From Pseudomonas campi (lineage in GTDB: Bacteria > Pseudomonadota > Gammaproteobacteria > Pseudomonadales > Pseudomonadaceae), in assembly GCF_013200955.2 (NCBI RefSeq), contig NZ_CP053697.2, positions 2,170,001-2,234,000 of the forward strand: a DNA stretch of 64,000 nucleotides, read 5' to 3'. Of the stretch, positions 1-8,506 are shown piece after piece. Position 1 is the first letter of the stretch. Each line of letters begins with the position of its first letter. The position numbers were made by a program, and so were the translations under genes. A model generated the notes under the pieces. That model worked only from the letters and a program-made list of their open reading frames with translations, ran no database searches and was not told the DNA's origin.

Positions 1-159
1 GCCTGGGTAAAGCGCTACAGCAAGCCGCAAGCACAGCGGCAGCAGGTAGATGATCAGCAGGCCGAACTGCGTCGCCTGCGTGCCGAACTCAAGCGAGTGA
101 CTGAAGAGCGAGACATCCTAAAAAAGGCCGCCGCGTACTTTGCCAAGGAGTCCGGCTGA
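1..159 (+). CDS. IS3-family transposase OrfA, C-terminal part (cut by window edge)
   Basis: The reading frame is open from base 1 and ends with TGA at 157-159. The visible 52 residues end in LKRVTEERDILKKAAAYFAKE, the leucine-zipper-like C-terminus typical of IS3-group OrfA, which binds the element ends and multimerises with OrfAB. The N-terminal helix-turn-helix lies left of the window. A canonical slippery heptamer, A AAA AAG, sits at 120-126 in the correct phase (cta aaa aag), so a -1 slip leads into the orfB frame, which stays open from there. This is the usual way IS3 elements make the active OrfAB transposase. Confidence 0.85.
   Translation, partial: AWVKRYSKPQAQRQQVDDQQAELRRLRAELKRVTEERDILKKAAAYFAKESG
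120..126 (+). promoter_or_regulatory. -1 programmed frameshift site of the IS3 element
   Basis: A_AAA_AAG heptamer in the zero frame of orfA. A -1 shift enters the orfB frame, which has no stop codon between 126 and 1029. This is the classical X_XXY_YYZ arrangement. Confidence 0.75.
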
Positions 160-185
160 AGTACGCCGTTATCAGAAAGCTGTCG

Positions 186-1031
186 GTGGAGTACCCGGTG
201 CGGCGCCTCTGCCAGACCCTCAAGGTGCATCCCAGCGGTTACTACGCCTGGCTGGCCGAGCCGAAATCCGCGCGTGCCAAGGAAGATCAGCGTCTGCTGG
301 GCTTGATCAAGCATGCCTGGTTGGAAAGCGGCGGGGTCTACGGCTACCGCAAGATCCACGACGACCTGCGTGAGCTGGGCGAGTCTTGTGGCCGGCACCG
401 TGTGGCTCGCCTGATGAGGAGAGAGGGACTGCGCTCGCAGACCGGTTATCGCCGGCGCCCCGGGTACTACGGTGGCAAGCCGACGGTGGCCTCGCCCAAC
501 CGTCTGGAGCGGCAGTTCAATGTCAGTGAACCGAACAAGGTCTGGGTCACCGACATCACTTACATCCGCACGTATGAGGGCTGGTTGTACTTGGCGGTGG
601 TGCTGGATCTGTTTTCTCGCCAAGTGATCGGCTGGTCGATGAAGCCTCGGATGTGCAGCGACCTGGCCATCGATGCGTTGCTGATGGCGGTGTGGCGGCG
701 CAAGCCCAAGCAGGAAGTGATGATCCATTCCGACCAGGGCAGCCAGTTCAGCAGCTCGGACTGGCAGAGTTTCCTCAAGGCCAACAACCTGATCAGCAGC
801 ATGAGCCGACGCGGTAACTGTCACGACAACGCGGTCGCGGAAAGCTTTTTCCAGTTGCTGAAGCGGGAACGCATCCGACGGAAAACCTACGGAACCCGTG
901 AAGAAGCCCGCAGTGATGTGTTCGATTACATCGAGATGTTCTATAACCCCAAGCGCCGGCACAGCAGCGCTATGCAGCTATCGCCAGTGGAGTTTGAAAA
1001 GCGCTATTTCCAGAGCTTGGAGAGTGTCTAG
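186..1031 (+). CDS. IS3-family transposase OrfB (DDE integrase core)
   Basis: 281 codons from a GTG. This start is nominal, because translation probably comes from -1 frameshifting out of orfA. An HTH_21-like segment (VHPSGYYAWL, about residues 15-25) precedes an rve integrase domain. The three catalytic acidic residues are visible: D in WVTDITYI, D in HSDQGSQF and E in GNCHDNAVAESFF. The C-terminus has YNPKRRHSSAMQLSPVEFE, as in IS3-group enzymes. The frame is intact, so the element may still be active if its left end, outside the window, is intact. Confidence 0.93.
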   Translation: MEYPVRRLCQTLKVHPSGYYAWLAEPKSARAKEDQRLLGLIKHAWLESGGVYGYRKIHDDLRELGESCGRHRVARLMRREGLRSQTGYRRRPGYYGGKPTVASPNRLERQFNVSEPNKVWVTDITYIRTYEGWLYLAVVLDLFSRQVIGWSMKPRMCSDLAIDALLMAVWRRKPKQEVMIHSDQGSQFSSSDWQSFLKANNLISSMSRRGNCHDNAVAESFFQLLKRERIRRKTYGTREEARSDVFDYIEMFYNPKRRHSSAMQLSPVEFEKRYFQSLESV

Positions 1032-1050
1032 GAAAGCTGGGGCGATTCAA

Positions 1051-1679
1051 TGCTCGAGGTGCTCGGTATCGACGGCATAGGGAACATTAGACGTGAAAGG
1101 CAGCAAATCCAGCGTTCTAGGCTCTATCTAAATTTCGACAGAGCTCCGACCGCGATTCGAAGCCGCGTAGCGGCACAAGGCTCGTGCTAGCGCCAAGGCG
1201 AAGTAAATCTCCAAAGCGGGGAGGAATCCCGCAGTTTGGATCATTGGTACGCAGAAATTGAGATATTCACTTCCGGGTACTCGAATCAGGGCCTTAGGAT
1301 TCTCATGAACGTCTAAAGCACAACATCTAATTTAACATAATATACATTATGCGAAGCATTATGTAAGCCAGTACAGCTACCTCTCGTCAGCCTGGCAAAG
1401 TGACAGCATTGCGGCTCGGCTTCGCTGACCTATGGTGTTAATAGATTTATCGGCCGTATGGCCAATCGGGCTCCTGCAGTCCGCGTTTGACGCCTAGTTT
1501 TCAAGGACGGAAGCAACTTTCCTCTCCGCCGCATTTGGGCCTGGACGCTCGTCTTTCCTGATTGTGCGCATCGCATTGTCCGCATCGATCCAATTTGTGC
1601 ACCGAGTAGTTCCATGCCCGGTCTGCGCGCCATCTATGCATTAGGCCGGGCATCAGATTACCTCTGAGGAGTTCAGCTC
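1051..1679. other. Gene-poor spacer with dif, upstream of the eCIS operon
   Basis: 629 bp with no convincing gene. It is visibly richer in A+T than its flanks. It holds dif and, near its right end, the leader of the eCIS operon: a good ribosome-binding site (CTGAGGAG) lies before the sheath ATG at 1680. A direct partial repeat (CATTATG at 1346-1352 and 1358-1364) abuts dif on the right. I could not pick a confident -35/-10 pair. Confidence 0.55.
1330..1357 (-). other. dif: dif site (XerC/XerD chromosome dimer resolution site)
   Basis: Read on the minus strand, the 28 bp consist of an 11-bp XerC arm (GCTTCGCATAA), a 6-bp centre (TGTATA) and an 11-bp XerD arm (TTATGTTAAAT). From memory, the centre and XerD arm equal the E. 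coli dif sequence, and the XerC arm differs only in its outer bases, as in other Pseudomonas. dif is normally unique on a chromosome and marks the terminus where XerCD/FtsK resolve dimers. It could instead be an integrated dif-like attachment site of a Xer-using element. Only one full copy is seen in the window. Confidence 0.88.
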
Positions 1680-3260
1680 ATGCCTTCCAACCTGAGTTAT
1701 CCAGGCGTCTATATCGAAGAAGTGCCCAGCGGCGTGCGCAGCATTACCGGCGTCGCTACCTCGATCACGGCGTTCATCGGTCGCGCGCTACGCGGGCCGG
1801 TCAATGACCCTGTGCGAGTCCAGAGTTTCGCCGAGTATTCCAGGCTGTTTGGCGGTCTCTGGCAGCCGAGTACCTTGAGTTATGCGGTGCTGCAGTTCTT
1901 TCAGCATGGCGGCAGCGACGCCTTGATCGTTCGGGTAGACAACGCGGCTGTTAGCGCGACGCTGGAGCTACCGACCGCTGGCGGTTCGCTGCTGCTCGAA
2001 GCCGCCAGCCCCGGTGTCTGGGGCAGCCGCCTGCAGGCCACGGTCGATCACCTGACGCGCGATACTGCAGATCCGCTGCTGTTCAATCTGCTGATCGAAG
2101 AACTGGACCGGCCTGGAGGCACTGTGACTGTTGCCTCCGAGGTGTTTCGCAACCTCTCGGTCGATCCGCTCAGCCCGCGCTTTGTCGATACGGTACTCAA
2201 CGAGCAATCCGCGCTGGTCAACGTCCAGGCCTCGGCGCCGGTTGATGAAAGTCCCACTGACGGCACGTTAGCCGTAGCCAATGACGACGGCACCGCCACG
2301 GCGGCAGGCGTCCTCGGCGAGGACGGCGACCCCATTGAGGACGCCGAAATCACTGGCGACGAAGACCAGCGCACCGGCATCTTCGCGCTGGATGCGGCCG
2401 ACCTGTTCAACCTGCTGTGCATCCCTCCCCTCACCCGCGAGGCCGACCTCGATCCTGCCACTTTGGCGGCGGCGGCGAGCTACTGCCAAACGCGCCGCGC
2501 GGTACTGATCATCGATGCCCCGGCGGCCTGGACCGCCAGCCCGAGCACAGCCATAGCCGACGCCGAAGATGGGGTTAACGCGCTGCGTGCCACGATCGGC
2601 AACGACGATGCGATCAACGCCGCGGTGTACTACCCGCGTCTGCGCATGGCCGATCCGCTGTCCGAGAATCGCCTGGCCGAGTTCGCTCCTTGCGGTGCGG
2701 TGGCCGGGATCATGGCGCGTACCGATGTGCAGCGCGGCGTATGGAAGGCTCCGGCCGGCCTGGCTGCATCGTTTTCCGGGGTGCAGGGCTTCAGCTACAC
2801 CATGACCGACCGGCAGAACGGTGTGCTCAATCCCGTCGGCCTCAACTGTCTGCGCAGCTTCCCCGTAGCCGGTCATCTGGTCTGGGGCGCGCGCACATTG
2901 GCGGGGGCGGACTTGCTGGCTTCCGAGTGGAAGTACGTGCCGATCCGGCGCCTGGCGCTGTTTCTCGAGGAAAGCCTGTTTCGCGGCACCCAGTGGGTGG
3001 TGTTCGAACCCAATGACGAGCCGCTGTGGGCGCAGATCCGCCTGAACATCGGCGCCTTCATGCAGGACCTGTTCCGCCAGGGCGCATTCCAGGGCTCCAG
3101 TCCGCGCGACGCCTACTTCGTCAAATGCGATCGCGAAACCACCACGCAGAGCGATATCAACCGAGGTGTGGTGAACATTCTCGTTGGCTTCGCCCCGCTC
3201 AAACCCGCCGAGTTCGTGGTCATCAAGCTGCAGCAGATGGCCGGCCAGATCGACGTCTAG
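1680..3260 (+). CDS. eCIS contractile sheath protein (Pvc2/Afp2-type)
   Basis: 526 aa. It forms the contractile outer sheath of a phage-tail-like particle. The N-terminus (LSYPGVYIEEVPSGVRSITGVATSITAFIGRA) is the hallmark of phage and eCIS tail-sheath proteins. The C-terminal conserved domain is also present (GTQWVVFEPNDEPLWAQIR, then DRETTTQSDINRGVVNI and PLKPAEFVVIKLQQ). A middle Asp/Glu-rich linker (about residues 185-235) separates the sheath subdomains. The start is supported by CTGAGGAG 8-12 nt upstream. Unlike PVC/Afp, which have three sheath paralogues, only one is present here. It is followed by the tube gene after 12 bp, so it heads the structural operon. Confidence 0.93.
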   Translation: MPSNLSYPGVYIEEVPSGVRSITGVATSITAFIGRALRGPVNDPVRVQSFAEYSRLFGGLWQPSTLSYAVLQFFQHGGSDALIVRVDNAAVSATLELPTAGGSLLLEAASPGVWGSRLQATVDHLTRDTADPLLFNLLIEELDRPGGTVTVASEVFRNLSVDPLSPRFVDTVLNEQSALVNVQASAPVDESPTDGTLAVANDDGTATAAGVLGEDGDPIEDAEITGDEDQRTGIFALDAADLFNLLCIPPLTREADLDPATLAAAASYCQTRRAVLIIDAPAAWTASPSTAIADAEDGVNALRATIGNDDAINAAVYYPRLRMADPLSENRLAEFAPCGAVAGIMARTDVQRGVWKAPAGLAASFSGVQGFSYTMTDRQNGVLNPVGLNCLRSFPVAGHLVWGARTLAGADLLASEWKYVPIRRLALFLEESLFRGTQWVVFEPNDEPLWAQIRLNIGAFMQDLFRQGAFQGSSPRDAYFVKCDRETTTQSDINRGVVNILVGFAPLKPAEFVVIKLQQMAGQIDV

Positions 3261-3272
3261 GAGAACCAGACC

Positions 3273-3797
3273 ATGGCTCAGTTCAGCGTCAACGCACAGC
3301 GTTTCGATCCGTACAAGAACTTCAAATTCCGGGTGAAGTGGGATGGCCGCTATGTTGCCGGCATCAGCAAGGTCGGCGCCCTCAAGCGCAGCACCGAGCT
3401 GGTCGAGCACCGCGAAGGTGGCGATCCGTCCACCTCGCGCAAATCGCCCGGACGCACCAAGTTCGAGGCCATCACCCTGGAGCGCGGCGTCACCCATGAC
3501 ACCGAGTTCGAAAAGTGGGCCAACAAGGTGTGGAACTTCGGTGCCGGGCTGGGCGCCGAGGTATCCCTCAAGGACTTCCGCAAGGACCTGATCATCGAGG
3601 TCTACAACGAGGCCGGTCAGCTCGCCCTCGCCTACAAGGTGTTCCGTTGCTGGGTGTCGGAGTTCCAGGCGATGCCAGACTTGGACGCCAATGCCAACGC
3701 GGTGGCCATCCAGACCATCAAGCTGGAAAACGAGGGGTGGGAGCGTGACTACGACGTGACCGAACCCAGCGAGCCCAGCTACACCGAGCCGGCCTGA
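3273..3797 (+). CDS. eCIS inner tube protein (Pvc1/Afp1-type, gp19 family)
   Basis: 174 aa. It forms the inner tube through which cargo is held or delivered. The sequence FDPYKNFKFRVKWDGRYVAGISKVGALKRSTELVEHREGG is typical of the phage T4 gp19-like tail tube family, as is the late segment DLDANANAVAIQTIKLENEGWERD. Length fits the family. The start follows AGGAGAACCAGACC, a clear ribosome-binding site. It is the only tube-type gene, where PVC carries Pvc1 and Pvc5. Confidence 0.92.
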   Translation: MAQFSVNAQRFDPYKNFKFRVKWDGRYVAGISKVGALKRSTELVEHREGGDPSTSRKSPGRTKFEAITLERGVTHDTEFEKWANKVWNFGAGLGAEVSLKDFRKDLIIEVYNEAGQLALAYKVFRCWVSEFQAMPDLDANANAVAIQTIKLENEGWERDYDVTEPSEPSYTEPA

Positions 3798-3802
3798 ACA
3801 GC

Positions 3803-4489
3803 ATGTTGCCGCTGAATTCAGCACAGCTGCTGGCGCTTTGGGAGCATGGCGCGGCGCGGCATCCGCTCGACCGCGCGCTGCTGCTCTTCGCCCAGGCTGC
3901 TCCGCAGTTACCGGCCGAGAGTCTGGCAGACCGGCCGCTGGGCGAGTGCCACGCGGCGCTGATGCGCCTGCGCTGGCGCAGCTTCGGCAGCCGCATGCCG
4001 CTGTGGCTGGATTGTCCCGCCTGTGGCGAGCGTATGGAGTTCGAGCTGCTGCCGGAGCAACTGCCGCCCATGCAGCCTCCACCCGAGTTCGTTGAAGTGG
4101 CCGGGCAGCGTTTTCGCTGCCCCACCAGTCGCGATCTGGCTGGCATTGCCAACCTCACCGACAGGGAGTCGGCCGCGCAACAACTGCTGCTGGGCTGTGC
4201 CGAAGATGCATGCGTTTCGGACATCCGCCGTGAGCTGGTTGAGGCCGCGCTGGAGGATGCCGACCCCTGGGCCGATCTGTCGCTGGCCTTCCAGTGCCCG
4301 ACCTGTGGCCAGGGTGGCGAGGCCTGTTTCGATGTGGCCGGCTACCTGTGGGAGGAAGTCGATGTCAGCGCCCGCCAGTTGCTGAACGAGATTCACCTGC
4401 TCGCCCAGGCATACGGATGGAGCGAGCCCCAGATCCTGGCACTCAGCGCCATGCGGCGCAGCGCCTATCTGACCAGGGTGGCGCCATGA
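3803..4489 (+). CDS. T4 gp26-like baseplate/assembly protein with two zinc-ribbon motifs
   Basis: 228 aa. It resembles the gp26-like baseplate hub assembly proteins that lie after the tube gene in many eCIS and phage clusters. Two Cys pairs are visible, CPACGERM (about residues 73-80) and CPTCGQGGEACF (about 165-176), forming one possible four-Cys zinc site. A helical region with SxRDLAGIANL lies between. A structural or chaperone role during baseplate assembly is inferred from position. The stop overlaps the next start (ATGA), implying translational coupling. Confidence 0.7.
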   Translation: MLPLNSAQLLALWEHGAARHPLDRALLLFAQAAPQLPAESLADRPLGECHAALMRLRWRSFGSRMPLWLDCPACGERMEFELLPEQLPPMQPPPEFVEVAGQRFRCPTSRDLAGIANLTDRESAAQQLLLGCAEDACVSDIRRELVEAALEDADPWADLSLAFQCPTCGQGGEACFDVAGYLWEEVDVSARQLLNEIHLLAQAYGWSEPQILALSAMRRSAYLTRVAP

Positions 4490-5304
4490 GTGGCCTGTTC
4501 CTGCGTCTGGCTGCGCAGGCCAGCGGTCAGCGTGGCGCTACCCTGCGTTCGCCTGCGGCATTGCCCTATCAGAGCGCCCCGGAGCGAGTGGAGCCGCTTG
4601 AGTCTGCGGCGGATCGGCCGGACTTACCAAGGGTGCAAGCTCCTGCGATGGAGCAGCCCGCCTTTACTCTGGCTCCCGAAACCGCCGCGAGGCTGCCCGC
4701 CCGCCCGCCGTATAGGTTGCCGGACAGCGAGGCGATGAATCCGCAGGTGCCAGATAAGCAGACGCCCGCAGACGCCTCCCATGATTTTCAGGCACATGAC
4801 GAACCTGCGACGGCGTCCTCCCTGTCTAACCGGGAGCCAACGGATACACATGCTCCCTCCGCGCTGGCTGTGCCACCCGGTTTGATAACACAGCCGATAA
4901 GAACGGCAACGGCGAACTTCTCTGCGCAGCAAGCGGATGCCGCTTCCCCGCAGAGCCCGCGGCAAACAACCGAAGGGCATGCGCCGAGCCCGCTGGCTGA
5001 CCCGGCACGCAATGAATCAGCCGTGATCGAGCCTGTCAGCCGCGAGGACAACGGCCCCCTGCCCCTGCCTGCCGCCCTGCTCTCGCCGCGCCCGGTTGCG
5101 CCCAGCCAGGCGGTTACTGCCGCCCCGCTCGCATCGGCACCACCCATACCCAGTCCGCAGCCGGACGAAGTGCACATTCATATCGGCCGCATCGAAGTCA
5201 CTGCCATCCAGGAAAGCGCGCCGAGCAAACGCGCGTCACGCAAAGGCGCGGCACCGCTCTCGCTGGATGACTACCTGGCCAGGCGCAAGGGAGACGGTCG
5301 ATGA
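4486..5304 (+). CDS. eCIS-associated proline/alanine-rich protein of unknown function
   Basis: 272 aa from the ATG that overlaps the preceding stop. The first 25 residues (MSGLFLRLAAQASG...) may form a short helix. Residues about 30-220 are low-complexity, rich in Pro, Ala, Ser and Gln, and probably disordered. The C-terminal 50 residues look conserved: VHIHIGRIEVTAI, then LSLDDYLARRKG. Position between the gp26-like and cap genes is characteristic of related clusters as I recall them. A disordered linker joining an N-terminal anchor to a C-terminal docking motif is an inference. No enzymatic motif is seen. The stop overlaps the next start. Confidence 0.7.
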   Translation: MSGLFLRLAAQASGQRGATLRSPAALPYQSAPERVEPLESAADRPDLPRVQAPAMEQPAFTLAPETAARLPARPPYRLPDSEAMNPQVPDKQTPADASHDFQAHDEPATASSLSNREPTDTHAPSALAVPPGLITQPIRTATANFSAQQADAASPQSPRQTTEGHAPSPLADPARNESAVIEPVSREDNGPLPLPAALLSPRPVAPSQAVTAAPLASAPPIPSPQPDEVHIHIGRIEVTAIQESAPSKRASRKGAAPLSLDDYLARRKGDGR

Positions 5305-6611
5305 GTACCGCCCTGGCTCTGGCCGGCGTCACCGCCGTGCTGCGCGACCGCCTCAACGATGGTCTGGTCAACCATAACGTTGCCGGCATCCTTGGCAGCA
5401 CAGTGACTGTCAGCGTGCTGCCGCCCGACCGCGTGGTGCCGGCCGATGGCACCGAGTCCAGCCAGCTCAACCTGTTCCTTTATCAGGCAATGCCCAACGT
5501 CAGCTGGCGCAATCAGGCGCTGCCCTCCCACGACTCCGCTGGCCGCCAGCGCCTGACCAACCAGCCGTTGGCCCTGGATCTGTATTACCTGATTTCCGCC
5601 TACAGCGGGGGCGACCTGCATGCCGAAATCCTGCTCGGCTATGCCATGCAGCTGATGCATGAGTTTCCGATCATCACCCGCGAGATGATCCGTACCGCCC
5701 TCACCCCCTCACCCGACTTGGGCGTGGTGTTGCCGCCAGCCCTGCGGGCGCTGGCCGAGTGTGGTCTGGCCGACCAGTTCGAGTTGCTGCGCATCACGCC
5801 ACAGACGCTCAGCACCGAGGAGAGCTCCAAGCTGTGGTCGGCCACCCAGTCCAGCCTGCGGCCCACCGCGGCCTACCAGGTATCGGTGGTGCTGATCGAG
5901 GCCACCCGCCCTGCCCTCGCTCCGTTGCCGGTGCTGACGCGCGGAGAGGTCGACCCGCTCTCCGGACGCGAGCGCGGCGTGGTGGTTTCGCCCAGCCTGA
6001 TCCCGGCCCTGCCGACTCTGGAGGCCATCCTGCCGAGTGGAGCCCAGCCGGTGGCCCGGCTCGGGCAGAGCATCGTGCTGCGCGGCCACCACCTGAACGG
6101 CAGCGACCGTGAAGTGCGCATTGGCAACCCCCGCTATGAAGTGAGCGAAGTCCTCGTAGCCAGCGGCGCCAACCTGGGTGAGAGCATGGAACTGCTGATC
6201 CCGGTGGCGCGTGCAGATGACTTCCCGGTGGGCGTCTATGAAGCGAATGCGCGGCTGATCCGTCCCGGCGAAAGCCTCGCCAGGGAGAGCAATCGCCTGG
6301 CTTTCACCCTCGCCCCAGATATCACCAATCTGCCGCAGAACGTGGCGCGTGACGGCGACGGCGATGCCTTGGTCACTATCGAGTTCACCCCTGAATTGCG
6401 CGCCGGTCAGCGCGCCACCCTGCTGGTCGGTCAGCGCGAGGTGCCGCCGCAAAGCTTCGCTGCGCCGACCGACACGCTGGATTTCCTGATCGAGCAGGCC
6501 GAAGTCGGCGAGCACCTGGTGCGCCTGCGCATCGATGGGGTCGACAGCCCCATCGTCGATCACGCCACCACGCCGCCGACCTTCCTCAATCTGCGGCTGA
6601 CCATCACATGA
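5301..6611 (+). CDS. eCIS cap/tube-terminator protein (DUF4255, Pvc16-like)
   Basis: 436 aa. The N-terminal about 190 residues match the DUF4255/Pvc16_N family (ALAGVTAVLRDRLNDGL, then SSQLNLFLYQAMPNVSWRN and LALDLYYLISAYSG), which caps the tube and stops elongation. Residues about 230-436 look like two Ig/IPT-type beta domains (IVLRGHHLNGSDREVRIG and HLVRLRIDGVDSPIV), making this longer than the minimal Pvc16. It overlaps both neighbours by 4 bp. Confidence 0.88.
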   Translation: MSTALALAGVTAVLRDRLNDGLVNHNVAGILGSTVTVSVLPPDRVVPADGTESSQLNLFLYQAMPNVSWRNQALPSHDSAGRQRLTNQPLALDLYYLISAYSGGDLHAEILLGYAMQLMHEFPIITREMIRTALTPSPDLGVVLPPALRALAECGLADQFELLRITPQTLSTEESSKLWSATQSSLRPTAAYQVSVVLIEATRPALAPLPVLTRGEVDPLSGRERGVVVSPSLIPALPTLEAILPSGAQPVARLGQSIVLRGHHLNGSDREVRIGNPRYEVSEVLVASGANLGESMELLIPVARADDFPVGVYEANARLIRPGESLARESNRLAFTLAPDITNLPQNVARDGDGDALVTIEFTPELRAGQRATLLVGQREVPPQSFAAPTDTLDFLIEQAEVGEHLVRLRIDGVDSPIVDHATTPPTFLNLRLTIT

Positions 6612-8506
6612 ACGCCCCGGCAGCCATGGACTGGTCGAGCGCCAACCAGCAGCTGCTGGCTGCCGAGTTCGCCCGTCTGCGGGCCTTGCTCGACAGCAGC
6701 GATGCCGAGGATGAGCGGATGCGCGGCGCTGAGCTGCGTGCGGCAATGAGCGCGCCGCCAGCCATCGATACCCTGGCACAGCTGTTCGAACTGAGTGACT
6801 TCGAACGCGACCTCCTGCTGCTCGTCGCGGGCGTCGAGATGGACGCCCGACTGGGCCCGCTCTGCGCCTTGGCCAATGGCCAGGCAGGCCGCCCCTGGGC
6901 GACTTTTGGCCTGGCCATGAGCCTGCTGCCCTCTGCCCACTGGGATGCCTTGGTTCCGTCGGAACCGCTGCGCCGTTGGCGCTTGCTGGAGGTCGACGAG
7001 AGTAGCGGGCTGGCCAGCGGGCGCGTACGCATGGATGAGCGCGTGCTGCACTACCTGGCGGGTCTCAACCATCTGGATCAACGCCTGCAACCCTTGCTGT
7101 CGCCGCTACCGCCTCCCGGATTGATGTGCCGGGCACATGCCGCTGTCAGCGCGCACGCCTGCAGCCACTTGCAGCGTGATGGCGCCAGGCCCAGAACCAT
7201 CCTGCTGGCCGGCGATGACCCGCAGGGGCAACAGGATGTCGCCGCCGACATTGCCCGGCGACTCGGCGTCGCAGTGTATTGCCTGCGCGCCGTGGACATT
7301 CCCGCCACTGCCCACGAGCAGGCAGCACTGGCCACCCTCTGGCAGCGCGAGGCCGTCCTGCTCGGCAGTGCTCTGCTGATCGAACTGCGCGATGACGAGA
7401 GCAAAACGTTGGAGCGCTTCGTCGAACGTCTCGGCGGGCTCCTGATCATCGCGTCACGGGCGCCCATCGCGCTGGATGGCGAGGCGTTCATCGTCGAGCG
7501 GCCCGACGTACCCGAGCAACGCCGGCTCTGGCGCGAGGCCCTGGGTCAACGAGGTGACGAACTGGCGCCGTCCCTCGACAGCTTGGCCGGACAATACCGA
7601 CTCGGCGCGCGGCGCATCGCCAGCATCGCCGCGCGGCTTGGTGCAGAGCTCGACCTGGCTGAGCTGCACCGCGCCTGCCGGGCCGATGCGCCGAGCATGA
7701 GCGAGTTGGCTCAGCGTATAGAAGCGCGGGCCGACTGGGACGATCTGGTACTGCCCGAAGCGCAGCGGCGGATCCTGCAGCAGATCGCCGTACATACCCA
7801 CCATCGCCTCACCGTGCATCACGACTGGGGCTTTGCCGAGAAAAGCTCGCGTGGCCTGGGCATCGCCACCCTGTTCTGGGGCGACTCCGGCACCGGCAAG
7901 ACCCTGGCCGCCGAGGTGCTGGCCAATACCCTGGGCCTGGTGCTCTACCGCATCGACCTGTCGGCCGTGGTCAGCAAGTACATCGGCGAAACAGAAAAGA
8001 ATCTGCGCCGAGTCTTCGACAGCGCCGAAGAGCTCGGCGCCATTCTGCTATTCGATGAGGCCGATGCGCTGTTCGGCAAACGCAGCGAGGTCAAGGACAG
8101 TCACGACCGCTACGCCAACATCGAAGTCAGCTACCTGTTGCAACGGATGGAGTCCTATCGCGGCCTGGCCATCCTCACCACCAACCACAAAGCCGCGCTG
8201 GACAGCGCCTTCGCCCGGCGCCTGCGCTTCGTGGTGCACTTCCCCTTCCCCGACCAGGTCCAGCGTGAGGCGCTCTGGCATGGCGTGTTTCCGGCGGCGA
8301 CACCGCTGGAGCCGCTGGACTACCGCAAGCTGGCGAACCTGTCCGTACCGGGCGGCACCATCCGTAACATCGCCCTCGGCGCCGCCTTCCTCGCCGCCGA
8401 GGGCGGAACGGCGGTGGGCATGCGCCATCTGCTGCGGGCCGCGCATATCGAGGCAGGTAAACGCGACAAACCGATTTCCGATGCGGAAACACGGGGGTGG
8501 GTATGA
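6608..8506 (+). CDS. eCIS AAA+ ATPase (Pvc15-like)
   Basis: 632 aa. An AAA+ ATPase that in PVC-type systems is needed for assembly or cargo loading. Walker A is GDSGTGKT (residues 425-432, Lys431) and Walker B is LLFDEADALFG (Asp483, Glu484). A sensor-1 region LAILTTNHK and an arginine-finger-like FARRLRF follow. The N-terminal about 380 residues include a degenerate second ATPase-like module (ILLAGDDPQGQQDVAADIA), as usual for the family. The C-terminal helical lid contains GGTIRNIALGAAFLAAE. It is coupled to the cap gene and the following small gene by 4-bp overlaps. Confidence 0.92.
   Translation: MNAPAAMDWSSANQQLLAAEFARLRALLDSSDAEDERMRGAELRAAMSAPPAIDTLAQLFELSDFERDLLLLVAGVEMDARLGPLCALANGQAGRPWATFGLAMSLLPSAHWDALVPSEPLRRWRLLEVDESSGLASGRVRMDERVLHYLAGLNHLDQRLQPLLSPLPPPGLMCRAHAAVSAHACSHLQRDGARPRTILLAGDDPQGQQDVAADIARRLGVAVYCLRAVDIPATAHEQAALATLWQREAVLLGSALLIELRDDESKTLERFVERLGGLLIIASRAPIALDGEAFIVERPDVPEQRRLWREALGQRGDELAPSLDSLAGQYRLGARRIASIAARLGAELDLAELHRACRADAPSMSELAQRIEARADWDDLVLPEAQRRILQQIAVHTHHRLTVHHDWGFAEKSSRGLGIATLFWGDSGTGKTLAAEVLANTLGLVLYRIDLSAVVSKYIGETEKNLRRVFDSAEELGAILLFDEADALFGKRSEVKDSHDRYANIEVSYLLQRMESYRGLAILTTNHKAALDSAFARRLRFVVHFPFPDQVQREALWHGVFPAATPLEPLDYRKLANLSVPGGTIRNIALGAAFLAAEGGTAVGMRHLLRAAHIEAGKRDKPISDAETRGWV

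Larger units (their letters stand above)
1..1050 (+). mobile_element. IS3-family insertion sequence, right part
   Basis: The element enters from the left edge. Its right end is placed at 1050: after the orfB stop the sequence runs GGAAAGCTGGGGCGATTCA, whose reverse complement begins TGAATCGCCCC, a common IS3-group terminus. The element ends about 280 bp before the dif site. The left end and the target duplication cannot be checked here. Confidence 0.8.

Noticed and set aside
1430..1633. 67-codon minus-strand frame in the dif spacer
   Set aside because: No ribosome-binding site, no recognisable motif and biased composition; probably chance in a gene-poor stretch.
2268..4082. 604-codon minus-strand frame opposite sheath and tube genes
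   Set aside because: Spans three well-supported + strand genes, and its composition is typical of a shadow frame.
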